DNA of 64,000 nt from UBA6054 sp963975575 (GTDB lineage Bacteria > Planctomycetota > Phycisphaerae > Phycisphaerales > UBA1924), in contig CAXBHL010000001.1 of the NCBI GenBank assembly GCA_963975575.1, forward strand, positions 1,612,001-1,676,000, read 5' to 3'. Of the stretch, positions 43,892-53,900 are shown in pieces. The notes below the pieces were generated by a model. It saw only the letters and a list, made by a program, of their open reading frames with translations, did no database searches and was not told the DNA's origin. The position numbers and the translations under genes were made by a program. Each line of letters begins with the position of its first letter. Position 1 is the stretch's first letter.

Positions 43892-45120
43892 CGCTTCGCC
43901 TCAGACTTTTTCTTCGTGTTCTTCGTGCCGGCTTTGGCGGGCTTCTTCTGCGCGGGTTTGGCGTCGCGGACCACCCCGGCGGCCCGGCTGGATTTCTTTC
44001 GTCTCACCGTCGACTCGGGCGGGGGGCTGCCGTCCATGGGTGTGAATCCCGCGGGCACGCCGGCCTGTCCGCCGAGCGCCTCAAAGGCCTCGCGCGGCAC
44101 GCGGACGCGGCCTTCGGCGTCGACGTGGTACACCGACTGCACCGCGTAGAACTCGCCGTCCTTGTCCAGAACCGAAACAATGGCCGCCCCGGACGCATCG
44201 GCCGACGGGACCGGGTCACCCAGCTCGAGCCGTCTGGTGTCGCGGACGAGCGGGATCTCGTCGGTCTTGGCGAACAGGTACGGCCCGCCGTCGAAGGGGT
44301 CGACGAAGTTGTCGTACCGGAAACCGAGTTTCTCGAGCATGCGCCGGGCGGGGGCGGTCTCCTTCCCGACCTGGCCGAACTGCATGCGGACCTCGGGGGG
44401 CAGGATCGAGAGTTGGATCTCGCCGGCGGGGAGCAGCGAGGTCATGAACTCGCGCGAGTACTGACAGAACCGGTCGGCCTCGGTGTAGCTGAGCGGGATG
44501 AACCGGCGACCGAGCGCGTTCCAGATCAGGTTCTCCCCGTCGCTGGTGATCGGGGCCATCATCTCACCCAGGACCGTCGGGCGGAAAATCTTGCGGTGCA
44601 GGCCCATGAAATGGAACCGGATGCTGCTGATGAACCGGCCGAGCTTCGCCGGATGGCCTCGGAACGACGGCTGGAGGATCAGGCCGCCGATCTCCGTCGG
44701 CCCGCTCTCGTCGAAGTGGATTTTGGCCACGGTGGAGCGGGTGCCGAACTTGAGCGACTCGGAGTACTTGTCCTGCTGCTCGAGCTTGAAGCAGACGTTC
44801 GGATTGCCCGGGCCGCCCATCTGGCTGACGATCTGGCTGGTGCCCAGGCAGCCGTGGTTCTCCGTGTCGTCGACGACGAACATGAACAACTCGGCCAGGG
44901 CGGTCTTTTCGGAGATCCCGCCCGCGCCCGAGTGCCGCTTGGGCGTGAGCTGCTTGCGGCTGACGCCCGCCGCCCGCTCGAAGCTGGCGCGGGAGTTGAT
45001 AATCTTCTCGACGATGATCTCCTGGTCGGCGGGCAGGTTGATGAAGTGGACCATCTTGGCCAGCTTCAGCAGCGTGGGGGCGTCGTCCATCCTGGCGCGG
45101 CGTATCACGAACACGGGCAT
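43888..45120 (-). CDS. astA: arginine/ornithine N-succinyltransferase (AstA-like) with Lys-rich tail
   Basis: A 410-residue GNAT-type enzyme that transfers succinyl from succinyl-CoA to the alpha-amino group of arginine or ornithine. Family blocks: FVIRRARMDDAPTLLKLA, FVVDDTENHGCLGTSQIV, GGLILQPSFRGHPAKLGR, LGEMMAP, NALGRRFIPLSYTEAD. About 345 residues match AstA; the last 45 form a Lys/Ala-rich extension (RRKKSSRAAG... AKAGTKNTKKKSEAKR) not typical of the family. Starts 89 bp after the aminotransferase stop. Whether it prefers arginine or ornithine cannot be told; the absence of astB nearby favours ornithine. Confidence 0.92.
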   Translation of the reverse strand: MPVFVIRRARMDDAPTLLKLAKMVHFINLPADQEIIVEKIINSRASFERAAGVSRKQLTPKRHSGAGGISEKTALAELFMFVVDDTENHGCLGTSQIVSQMGGPGNPNVCFKLEQQDKYSESLKFGTRSTVAKIHFDESGPTEIGGLILQPSFRGHPAKLGRFISSIRFHFMGLHRKIFRPTVLGEMMAPITSDGENLIWNALGRRFIPLSYTEADRFCQYSREFMTSLLPAGEIQLSILPPEVRMQFGQVGKETAPARRMLEKLGFRYDNFVDPFDGGPYLFAKTDEIPLVRDTRRLELGDPVPSADASGAAIVSVLDKDGEFYAVQSVYHVDAEGRVRVPREAFEALGGQAGVPAGFTPMDGSPPPESTVRRKKSSRAAGVVRDAKPAQKKPAKAGTKNTKKKSEAKR

Positions 45121-45209
45121 CTCCTCGATGAAGCCTTCAATCGCGGCGTCTCGGACCTGTTCCCGGGGGACACGCCGACCCCATCAAAGACCATTGCAAC
45201 CCCGCCGGC

Positions 45210-46670
45210 TCAGCCCTCGCTGGCCACGCGGGCCATCGCACGCTCGATGATCGCGAAGACCCGGGGCCAGTCTTCCATCTTCATCGCGGGCAGCGGCGGG
45301 AGCATGCGTGTGTGGTACGGTCCGTGGCCGCAGTAGAACATCATCACACCCTCGTCATAGGCGATTCGGCACATCTTGGTGATCTTGGCCTTGTCGCCGC
45401 CGAATGGGGTGAACCGCATCATCCCGCCGACGCCGCCGACCAAGTCCTTGGTGAACAGAGCCTCGGGGAACCACTCGGGGTGGCGCTCCATCAGGCCCTT
45501 GACCTGGTCGCGGAACGCCGCGTGGTGCTTCGCGAACTGGCCCTGGGGGCCGTAATAGTCGCCCGAGCCGAGTATGTCCAGCAGGGTCGAGCCGACGGCG
45601 AAGTCGGTCGAGGTGCCCGTGAATGTGCCGCTGAGCAGGCCCGCCTTGGGGTTGTATTCCTCGGTGAACATCGTCGCGCAGGCCTGGGTCATCTTGCCGA
45701 CGCAGAAGACATCGACGAACTCGCCGAGTTCGTACATCTCGTAGGCGAACATCCGCTCCGTGCGGCCGAAGCTCTGGATCTCGTCGTCCCACACCGCGAT
45801 GTTGTTCGCCTTGCAGCACTCCATCAGAACGCGGTGGAAGTCGCGGTTGGCCACGTTGAAGCCGCCCTCGCCCTGCACCAGCTCAAAGATGAAGCAGGCG
45901 TGCATCTTCGGATAGCGGTCGATGAACTGCTGCATCCGCCACACGCAGTGATCGATGAACTTGTTCGCCCCGCCCACCTTCTCGACCGCCACGTCGTTCC
46001 AGAACGGCATGTAGTCCACCTGGGTCGTCAGCGGGATGCCCTCTCGGCCGGCGTGCGAGTCGCCGATCTGGGCCATGGTCACGCTCCGGCCCATGAAGCA
46101 GTGCTTGAACGCGAGCACGCGGCTGGCCGGGTAGTGCTTCTGGTAGCACACCTTCAGCGCGCTCTCGTTGGCCATCGCGCCCGAAGTCGTGATGAACGCG
46201 TGCTTGAGCCGCGAGTTCTTCGACGCGTGCCCGACGAGCTTCTCCCCGAACTCGTAGGCCGAGAAACCGCTCTGCAGATTGCCGTGCTTGGTGGTGTCGT
46301 CCAGGGACGCGGCGGCCTGCGCCCGGATCACGGCCGGGTTTGAGTGCCCCAGGAAGTGCACGCCGATGCCCGTGATCATGTCCCACTTGACCGAGCCGTC
46401 GGCCATCTCCACCAGGGCGCCGTTGCCCACGCCGCTCGACAGCGTGGGGTACAGCAGGCCCCGCCCCTTCACCTTGGCGGCCCGCTCGAGTAGCTCGTCG
46501 TAGGTCACCTTCAGGTCCGGATTGGCTGGGCGGACGTCCTTGATCGTCTCCGAGTGCGTCCGCACCCGGTCGACGATGGTCTCGATCGCCGCGTTGATCG
46601 CCGGGTCCTCGCGGATCTGGTCTCCGACGGTCGGGGCGTGCGTCACTTTGGTCATGGTCTGATTCGTCAT
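45210..46670 (-). CDS. class III PLP aminotransferase, probable succinylornithine (or lysine/ornithine) aminotransferase
   Basis: A 486-residue PLP enzyme. Substrate/cofactor blocks: GHSNPAVIRAQAAASL, TTSGAMANESALKV, FELVQGEGGF, VWDDEIQSFGRTERMFAYE and the Schiff-base Lys in FCVGKMTQACATMF. Its position between the M20 hydrolase and astA points to the transamination step after succinylation. The GKMTQA stretch is, however, also close to lysine 6-aminotransferases, and the protein is about 80 residues longer than AstC. ATG start with GAGGAG 7-8 nt upstream; it lies 14 bp after the M20 stop. Confidence 0.85.
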   Translation of the reverse strand: MTNQTMTKVTHAPTVGDQIREDPAINAAIETIVDRVRTHSETIKDVRPANPDLKVTYDELLERAAKVKGRGLLYPTLSSGVGNGALVEMADGSVKWDMITGIGVHFLGHSNPAVIRAQAAASLDDTTKHGNLQSGFSAYEFGEKLVGHASKNSRLKHAFITTSGAMANESALKVCYQKHYPASRVLAFKHCFMGRSVTMAQIGDSHAGREGIPLTTQVDYMPFWNDVAVEKVGGANKFIDHCVWRMQQFIDRYPKMHACFIFELVQGEGGFNVANRDFHRVLMECCKANNIAVWDDEIQSFGRTERMFAYEMYELGEFVDVFCVGKMTQACATMFTEEYNPKAGLLSGTFTGTSTDFAVGSTLLDILGSGDYYGPQGQFAKHHAAFRDQVKGLMERHPEWFPEALFTKDLVGGVGGMMRFTPFGGDKAKITKMCRIAYDEGVMMFYCGHGPYHTRMLPPLPAMKMEDWPRVFAIIERAMARVASEG

Positions 46671-46684
46671 CGCAGTTCTCCTCG

Positions 46685-47899
46685 TCAATCCGCCGCGGAA
46701 CCGCCCGCCGAGAGCCGCGCGATCAGGATCGCGAGCATCTGGCAGCGTTCGACGAGGCTGGTCAGATCAATCCATTCATCCGGCGTGTGGAGGCCTCCGC
46801 CCCGCACGCCCACGGTGTCGATTGTTGGCAGGCCCGCGTCCTGCATGATGTTCCCGTCGCACACCCCGCCGGTTTTCTCGAACGGCAGGCTCTGGCCGAG
46901 GTCCTCGGCCGCCGACCGGGCACGCATCGCCAGCGCCTCCGTCCGGGGGGTCAGGGGCTTGGCCGGGCGGTTGAAGCTGCGGCGGACGACCACGCCGGGC
47001 ATCGCGTCCGTCGGTGTGGCCAGGGCGTCGAGCATCGCACCGATCTCATCGGCCGCCGCGGCATCCGGGAACCGCACATTCCCCCACGCGGCCGCCGAAT
47101 CCGGCACCGCGTTCGTCGCCACCCCACCCCGGACAGGCCCGATATTCAGGGTCCTTCCCCGGGCTGGCTCGGGCATCTCGGACACCGCCAGGATGCACTC
47201 GGCCAGTTTCGTCACCGCCGAGACCCCCTTGGTGAACTCCCGCCCCGCATGGGCCGCCCGTCCCTTGGTTTCGATCATGAACTGCCCGGATCCCACCCGC
47301 TCGATCGCCAGCGCCCCGCTCGGCAACGCCGGCTCGAGGGCCAGGCCGAAATCATGGTCTTTCGCGGCCGCCCGGATCGCCCGTTCGGAGTGGTAAGTCC
47401 CGGTCTCCTCGTCCCCGTTGAGCAGGAACGACCAACTGGCCGGCACGCCCACCTCCTCAAGCACTTCGAGGGCTGCCACCGCGATCACCAGCCCGCCCTT
47501 CATATCCACGCAGCCCGGCCCGACCGCGGTCTTGCCGTCCGGCGCCACGTTGAGTTCCTGGAAAGGACCCGCGGGATCGTGGACCGTGTCCATGTGCCCG
47601 GCGATCAGAACACGCCCGGAGGTCGCGCCGCCGAGCCTTGAACAGACGGATGTCATGGGCTGATACCCGGAGTCATTGGAGCCCGAGAGCCACGCCGGCT
47701 TGGGGTCGGCTTCGACGGTCCTGTGGTCGGCCCCCAGCGCCGTCAGCCGCCCGGTCAGCAGCGATCGGGTCGCCTCGATTGCTTCCTCGTTGAACCCCCC
47801 GGTCGGGAGGCCCACGTGGAGGCGGAGGTCTTCAAGGAGGGCCGATTCCCGGTCCCGGACCGCCCGCACGATGCGTTGTTCCAACTCGGAGAGTGCCAC
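46685..47899 (-). CDS. M20 family metallohydrolase
   Basis: A 404-residue zinc amidohydrolase of the M20/carboxypeptidase G2 type. Motifs: LIAGHMDTVHDP (His-Asp), GPGCVDMKGGLV, LNGDEETGTYHS (catalytic Glu) and the dimerisation domain opening GSGQFMIETKGRAAHAG. It ends GLHTPDEWIDL with the last His. Such enzymes deacylate N-acyl amino acids. As the first gene of the AST-like unit it could replace AstE and free glutamate from N-succinylglutamate; this is inference. The GTG start was chosen because the domain begins there; the longer TTG frame adds a low-complexity stretch. Confidence 0.88.
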   Translation of the reverse strand: MALSELEQRIVRAVRDRESALLEDLRLHVGLPTGGFNEEAIEATRSLLTGRLTALGADHRTVEADPKPAWLSGSNDSGYQPMTSVCSRLGGATSGRVLIAGHMDTVHDPAGPFQELNVAPDGKTAVGPGCVDMKGGLVIAVAALEVLEEVGVPASWSFLLNGDEETGTYHSERAIRAAAKDHDFGLALEPALPSGALAIERVGSGQFMIETKGRAAHAGREFTKGVSAVTKLAECILAVSEMPEPARGRTLNIGPVRGGVATNAVPDSAAAWGNVRFPDAAAADEIGAMLDALATPTDAMPGVVVRRSFNRPAKPLTPRTEALAMRARSAAEDLGQSLPFEKTGGVCDGNIMQDAGLPTIDTVGVRGGGLHTPDEWIDLTSLVERCQMLAILIARLSAGGSAAD

Positions 47900-47979
47900 G
47901 CCTGAGTCTAGCCGCCCGTACCGCACAAACCCCGCGCACCGCGGCCCCCGGGTGGCCAACGACCGCCCGTCGGAAGAGG

Positions 47980-49545
47980 TCAGGGCCGGTTGACGATCCC
48001 CAGGTCAATCACCGCGCCCGACGGCGTGTACAAGTCGGCGTTCACCCCGTCGGACGCCACGCTCGTGAACACCAGGCAGGTCCGCCCCGAAGCTGCGGCG
48101 TACAGCATGTCGCCGTCGCTCGGCCCGGCCTGACGCCCCATCCGGGCCTTCTGGACCTGCATGTGGTAATGCGCGAGTCCAAGGTCGCTGAAGCGGATCA
48201 TGTCACCGCTGGCCACGAACATGTCGTCGCTGAGCCGATCCCGCGCCCGCGGCCGGAACAGCACCATCCGCGGCTCGCCCGTCTCCGCGAACTCCAGCAC
48301 CCCGCCGTACTCGGTCGCGGTGTCCTTGCGGTCCAGTTCGATCTGTGACCAGAGGTCGCGACGGGCGGACTCGGACGCGACCGCCTCATCGACCACAAGC
48401 AAAACGACCACGTCGCCCCACGACATCTGGTCGGCCCAGTCGCTGAGCTTCTCCAGGCGCGGGCGCTTGCCCCGCTCCGCGTCGCGCCGGACCGTAGTGC
48501 GGCCGTTCAAACGCCCCGCCAACTCGTCCAAGAGCTGGGCCCTGGACATCGCGATCCACCCGGGCCGGTTTGCCGCGGTCCAGCGGATCGCCTCCGCGTG
48601 CCGGAGCTCCAGCCCGCGCCGCTGCTCCGGGTTGAGTCCGCCGATCGCCGAGGCCGCCCGCGACCACCAACCGGAGTTGCGATCCCGCAGCTCGGGCTCC
48701 GGATGCCGGTGCAGGCGACGCAGCCACGCCAGTTCCTCGCCCGTTCTGGGCAGCACGCGCAGGTCCCGCAGTCCCGCACGCAACGTCTCAACGTCCGCGG
48801 CCGACCCCGCGTCCGCGTCGCTCGGGACGGGCTCGCCGATCAGACGCGCCCGGGCCCGACCGTCCTGATCCAGGCGGGACAGCAGCGTCCACGCGTCGTC
48901 CCGGGTGCGGTCTTCGGAGCGGAGCACCGCGCCCTCCCGGGCGCCGGACGCCGCGAGCGGCCGCAGGAACACACTGTAGATCGTCTCTTCAACCGTCTGA
49001 TCGGGCCGAAGAGCCGCGATCGCCTTCCGCTCCGGCCGGTCCGCGTCCCGGACCACCGTGCTGGAACGGGCATAACTGCGGACCAGCGCCGGCAGCGTCT
49101 GCTCCCAGCCCCGAGCGGCCGCCGTTTCGGCGAGCAGGCGGGTCATCACGGGAGACCGCTCCGTAGGGAGCATCAGCCGGGCCATGGAGAGCGAATCGGC
49201 CGCTCCCTCCTGCGTGGTGTCGCTCATCAGCAGCCGGACGAGCGTCAGGCGGACGGGCTCCTCGGTCCCGTTGGACCAGGCCAGGCTCTTGAAGGCCTCT
49301 CGCGTTCGTTCCCGGGCCCGCACGCCGGCCTCGACCTCGGCCCACGCCTCCTCCGCGGCCCGGACCCGGTCCCGGGCCAGCAACTCCGGATTCCGCACGT
49401 CCAGCAGCGGATTGCCCGAGGGCGCGTACCGCGACGACGATCGGCACCCCCCCACCGCGAGCAGCGTCAGCGCCGCCAGCAGCACGACAACCGGCCTCCA
49501 AGCCCCGCGTGAGGCCGCCCGAGCGATAGGTGTTTGGTCTTCCAT
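47980..49545 (-). CDS. large lipoprotein, unknown function
   Basis: A 521-residue lipoprotein: hydrophobic signal at 18-33 and lipobox LAVGGC with Cys34 expected to be lipidated. The mature protein is mostly helical and charged to about residue 350, then has a mixed alpha/beta region (VVVLLVVDEAVASES, FRPRARDRLSDDMFVASGD, CLVFTSVASDG). No family was recognised. Residues 129-151 (ERS...TRLLAETAAARGWEQTL) resemble a short fragment at 59024-59092, so a second, decayed copy may have existed. It precedes the AST-like operon by about 80 bp on the same strand. Confidence 0.8.
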   Translation of the reverse strand: MEDQTPIARAASRGAWRPVVVLLAALTLLAVGGCRSSSRYAPSGNPLLDVRNPELLARDRVRAAEEAWAEVEAGVRARERTREAFKSLAWSNGTEEPVRLTLVRLLMSDTTQEGAADSLSMARLMLPTERSPVMTRLLAETAAARGWEQTLPALVRSYARSSTVVRDADRPERKAIAALRPDQTVEETIYSVFLRPLAASGAREGAVLRSEDRTRDDAWTLLSRLDQDGRARARLIGEPVPSDADAGSAADVETLRAGLRDLRVLPRTGEELAWLRRLHRHPEPELRDRNSGWWSRAASAIGGLNPEQRRGLELRHAEAIRWTAANRPGWIAMSRAQLLDELAGRLNGRTTVRRDAERGKRPRLEKLSDWADQMSWGDVVVLLVVDEAVASESARRDLWSQIELDRKDTATEYGGVLEFAETGEPRMVLFRPRARDRLSDDMFVASGDMIRFSDLGLAHYHMQVQKARMGRQAGPSDGDMLYAAASGRTCLVFTSVASDGVNADLYTPSGAVIDLGIVNRP

Positions 49546-50337
49546 GACGCCCGCAGTCTAGTAGGAACATCGATCACAAGCCCGCACGGGTCCGGCCCGG
49601 TAGCCACCCCTGCCAGACGCACGAGGACCCGGAGGGGCCCCGGGGGTCGGGCCCGCCGGGCCTATTGGGGCCTTGGTGCCATCGCGGACTGCTGGACAGA
49701 ATGGCGGGGGTGGGTCCGCCAAAGCGAGCGGCTCCGTCCGAGAACCGCTGCGGAACCATCGTCGGGCGACGGACTTTCCTCCCCGGATATTGAGATTCAG
49801 CACTCAGATCTACTAGAGATCTGGGACCATACCACGGTGATTCTTCAAACAACAAAACTGTTTTGATTTAGGTTCTAGCCAATCTCTGAATCAACCATAC
49901 GCACATGCGGATGCTTAAACGGCGTACTAGATATTGATATACATTTTAATAGGGCACACATATAACTTTCCGGCCGGCATCTACCTCACTCTCACAGAAG
50001 CATCGCCCGGCATATCGACGATATACTGCGAGGCCAATATCTGACGAGAACGCAGAAGGCCGCTCACATCCGGAACACGCTCGTAGGAACCACGTCATTC
50101 ATTCCTCATCACGCGTATCTCCACGACACAGTCCGGCGGCAGCGGGCAGCGGGCAGCGGGATGCAGATACTCGGCCCCGCCCTGTTTGAGGCCGCCCGTC
50201 GAGCCTCGGGTTGGATGCCCCTTCTCCCCCACTTCGGGGCGGGTCGTGCCCGACCGCTTAGAGGTCGCTCAGCAAACTGTTCCCCATTCCCTGGCACAGC
50301 CTTTCTCAATGTAGTGTTCGAGCTACTCTGAGACCAG
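49546..50337. other. long intergenic stretch with an AT-rich core
   Basis: No credible gene. From about 49780 to 50110 the base composition is clearly richer in A/T than the rest of the window, with runs such as ATATTGATATACATTTTAAT at 49930-49950. A GCAGCGG unit is repeated three times near 50138-50160. The stretch borders the transposase remnants, so it may be imported DNA; it also contains the upstream region of the lipoprotein gene. Confidence 0.6.
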
Positions 50338-50616
50338 TTGGTCAATTTGCTTCAGCCCAACCGGGACAAAATGTTCCCGGCAATCGTGGCGCAGCGACTG
50401 AATCAATTCCTGCAGGTTGGGTTGCGGCATCTGAATCACCTTGTGGCTGGTTACCTCGAGTATTGCCAGCGCGAGAGATCGCATCAGGAGTTGGGGAAGC
50501 GATTGCGCGGGGACCGCCTGCCGGGACACGATCCGCCCGAGGACGAGGCCGAAGTATTCTGCCGAGTCCGACTGGGCGGGGTACTCAGGCACTACGAACG
50601 GCGACGGGTTGCTTGA
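50338..50616 (+). pseudogene. C-terminal remnant of an integrase-core transposase
   Basis: About 92 codons survive. From about 50395 they read as the end of an rve-type transposase: LRHLNHLVAGYLEYCQRERSH, QELGKRL, then VFCRVRLGGVLRHYERRRVA before the stop. This is the usual tail (HYHxERPHQGLGN ... CRERLGGLLKHY) of IS481/IS3-like transposases. The catalytic DDE core is missing, so the copy is dead. Confidence 0.75.
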
Positions 50617-50843
50617 AGCGGGGCGGAAGGAGGACTTGGAAACCGCCTGGGAAGCGGGTTCCGAGTTCCGGACCGCGGCTCTCTCGCCGAATCTGAACTT
50701 GCACACGACAGAATCCGTTCTTGTGTACGCACAAGCGGATCCCTATCTCGCGCGATCCAAGTTTGGCGCAAGTCCGGTTGCGCTCGCTCGATTCTCGTGT
50801 CGATTCTGACAATGGTCTGCGTCGGGCCGTTCAGGAGCCTCGA

Positions 50844-50951
50844 ATGGGCGCCGCCTACTCCCAAGATCTCCGTGACCACATCCCCGCCGTCGCCGACCGC
50901 GACATGCCCACCAAGCAGATCGCCGCCAGATCTAGGGGCACCCCTGATTAA
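50844..50951 (+). pseudogene. N-terminal remnant of an IS630-family transposase
   Basis: Thirty-five codons: MGAAYSQDLRDHIPAVADRD then MPTKQIAARSRG and a stop. This matches the start of IS630 transposases (MGxPYSxDLRERV, followed by the RRxAARFGVS helix-turn-helix). The rest of the gene is absent. It ends inside the last codons of the FG-GAP gene on the other strand (stop at 50932), so deletion or insertion probably joined the two. Confidence 0.65.
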
Positions 50952-53900
50952 AAAGGCCAACGAAGGCGGCCAAATCAAAGAAGTTCCACTGTCCGAAAGG
51001 TGCCGCCAAGTCAGCCGCAGGATCCTGGCTGTTATAGGCGGTCAGATAGGTCGCAAAGTCAAAGAAGTTGAGTAGACCGTCGTTGTTGAAGTCGGCGATG
51101 CAGGGAGCATCTTGAGTTGTCAGCTGCACGAGGTGATTTGAGGGGTCCCCACCCCGAGATTCTGCGTTCTGGTCCACCAGGATGATGAGATCGTCTGCCA
51201 CTGTCGGGCTGTCGGCATCGAGGTCGGCAGAAAGGACGATCAGGGGGGGGGAACTCGGCTGATCCGGCGTGTCCTGCGCGGTCGCAAAGCTGATGCCGGA
51301 CGAACCGGACGCGGATGTATTCCTGAGCTGCCGCACGGACCTGACGCCCTGCTCGTTGACGGACACGATGACGATATCGAGGTCAAGATCATCGTCGATA
51401 TCGGCGAGCGTGACGGAGGTGGGCATTGGTTCAACCGCCGGGTCACTGGTGATCGGCAGGTTGATTGGCGGGGCGAATCCCTGGGCCAGCCCTCGGATCA
51501 CCGTGAGGCTGCCGGGCGTGTCCTCGTCACCCTCGCAGAGGACCACGATGTCGCTGACCCCGTCCGCATCGATGCCGCCGACAACGACACCGCGCGGAAG
51601 AACCCCGGTCGGGATGTCGACGAATGTGGCGTTGTCAAAGTCGCCGTTGAGGATGCTGAACACACGCACCGTGTTGGTCGCCGGGCTCGTCGCGGCAACT
51701 CTGTTCAGGCCGAGACCCCGATTGAAGTTGTCGAATGGGACGAGCGTATCGATGTCGTCCACATCGATCTCGCAACTCTGCCAACTGCCGAGCACGATGT
51801 TGAAAGTCGACGCCGTCAGAAGTGACGACTGGGCCCCACGCAATCCCATCAGCAAGTCGTCGCGATCGAAACCCACGAGAAGGATCTCGCCGACATCGAG
51901 ATCCGTTACCGTGAAGCCCGCCGGCACCTGAACCGGCGTGATCGGACTCGCAAAGATCGGGTTGGGCAGGCTGCTGTTGGCGTTCAGAAAGAACGTGTCG
52001 TTGATTCCGAAACTATCGCCACGATTCGCGTACGCGATCTCCGCGGTCCCGTCATAGTTGAAGTCTCCGACCGCGACCGCCACGGGCGCGTCGACGTTCG
52101 CACCCGCGTAGAGCGCAGCCGATCCGAATGAGAATCCCGAGCCGTCGACCGAACCGAACAGAACGACGACGGCGCCCTGAGGCGCGATCCCCTCGATGCT
52201 CGGCACCGCGATCACCAGGTCGGGCACGCCGTCTGGTAGCCCGCCGACACCGCCGCTGATATCCGCAACCGTTGCGTCGTTCGGCTTTCCGGGCGCATCA
52301 AAGTCATTCTGTGTTGAAAAAAGCAACTGCTCGAGGGTGATCGGAATCATGCTGACGCCGCCGGGTTGACCCGGGTCTGAATAGCTGGCGATCAAGGTGC
52401 CCTGAACGACATCTCCGTCGTCGAGTATGTCGATGACGGGCGCGAGCACGATGTCGAACCGGGGTGCGAGCGGGTCCAGCGACGCCGCCGTCAGCAGTGG
52501 AGGCAGCGGGAAGTTTGCCAACGGTAGCAGGCCGGGCGAGGCCGAAACCACGAGCCCTCCACCCAAGCGGGCGGACCCGGTGACATCAAAGCTTGTGGCG
52601 GTCGGGCCGCTGGCAAGTTCGACATCGAGGACGCCCGAACGGAGATCACCCACGCCATCAGTCAGTTCGTTGACAAACCCTCCCTGGACCACCAGACTGC
52701 TTCCCTGAACTGGGCGGAGAATCCCGCCTGACCGCACGATGGGCGCGGAAAGCTCGCCCCTTCCTTCAAGCACACTCGTTGCATCGATCGATATCTCCGA
52801 TGCCGCGTTGAGCGAAACCGTCTGCTCAACGAACACCCCTTTGTTGACCACCCTGATGGTGTTCGGAGAGAGGATCGTGGCACCCAGATTCTGAAGATTG
52901 ATATCGGAAATGCTCCCGTTCTGGTACCACGAGATGTTGTCGTCGCGAGAAGAGCCCGCGACGAGGTCCATATCACCGTCACCGTCGAAGTCCGCCACGG
53001 CCACGCTCCGCGCGGCGTCGGCCTTCGTCCGGATCACCCGCTTCAGAAACGTCGGCGTTCGGCCCCCGTCGTTCTCGTACCATGCGATGACATCCTCGGT
53101 GAGCGCCGCAGCGACCACGTCCTGATCGCCGTCGCGATCGAGGTCAACCGTCGCCAGCGACACGGGCCCGCCGGTCGAAGCAGAGACAACGAGCTCGGTG
53201 AACTCCGGGTCGGGAGCGCCGTTGTTCGCGAACCAGGCGATCACGTCCTCATTGGTGGATGCCGAAAGGATGTCGACGTCGCCGTCACCATCCATATCGG
53301 CCGCGTGCACTCCCTCCGGTCGGTTCTGACTCGTGGAAACCACCCGCTTGACGAAGGACGGCGGGCTGGAACCGTCGTTCTCGTACCAGGCTATCTCAAA
53401 CCCGAGGACCGCCGCGGAGAGAACGTCGTTGTCTCCATCCCCATCGACGTCCGCGACAAACACCGAGGACGCCCCGTTGGCACCCGTCGTGATCACCCGT
53501 CGGGTAAAGCCCGGGAAAGCGGCGCCGTCATTCTCGTACCAGGCAACGGTGTCGTCGTCGTACGATGCCGAAAGAACATCAACGTCGCCGTCGTTGTCGA
53601 GATCGGCTGCGAACACGCTCCTGGCGCTCGATGCGCTGTTGGAGATCAGGATCCGCGTGAATGACGGACTCGCTCCTCCGCTGTTCTTGTACCACGCGAT
53701 CTCATTGTCCTGCATGGAGGCCGAAAGAATGTCATCCAGGCCGTCGCCGTCCACGTCGGCGATGTAGACCGAACTTGCGCCGTCGGCCGACGTGGAGACC
53801 GTCGTCCGGACGAAGCCCGGGCTGATGCCGCCCGTGCTGCGGTACCAAACGATCGCATCGTCGAACTCCTCCGCCGAAACAAAGTCGGGGAAACCGTCCC

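Noticed and set aside
50138..50160. three GCAGCGG units as a tandem repeat or CRISPR-like array
   Set aside because: Only three 7-bp units without spacers; too short to mean anything. No CRISPR array was found in the window.
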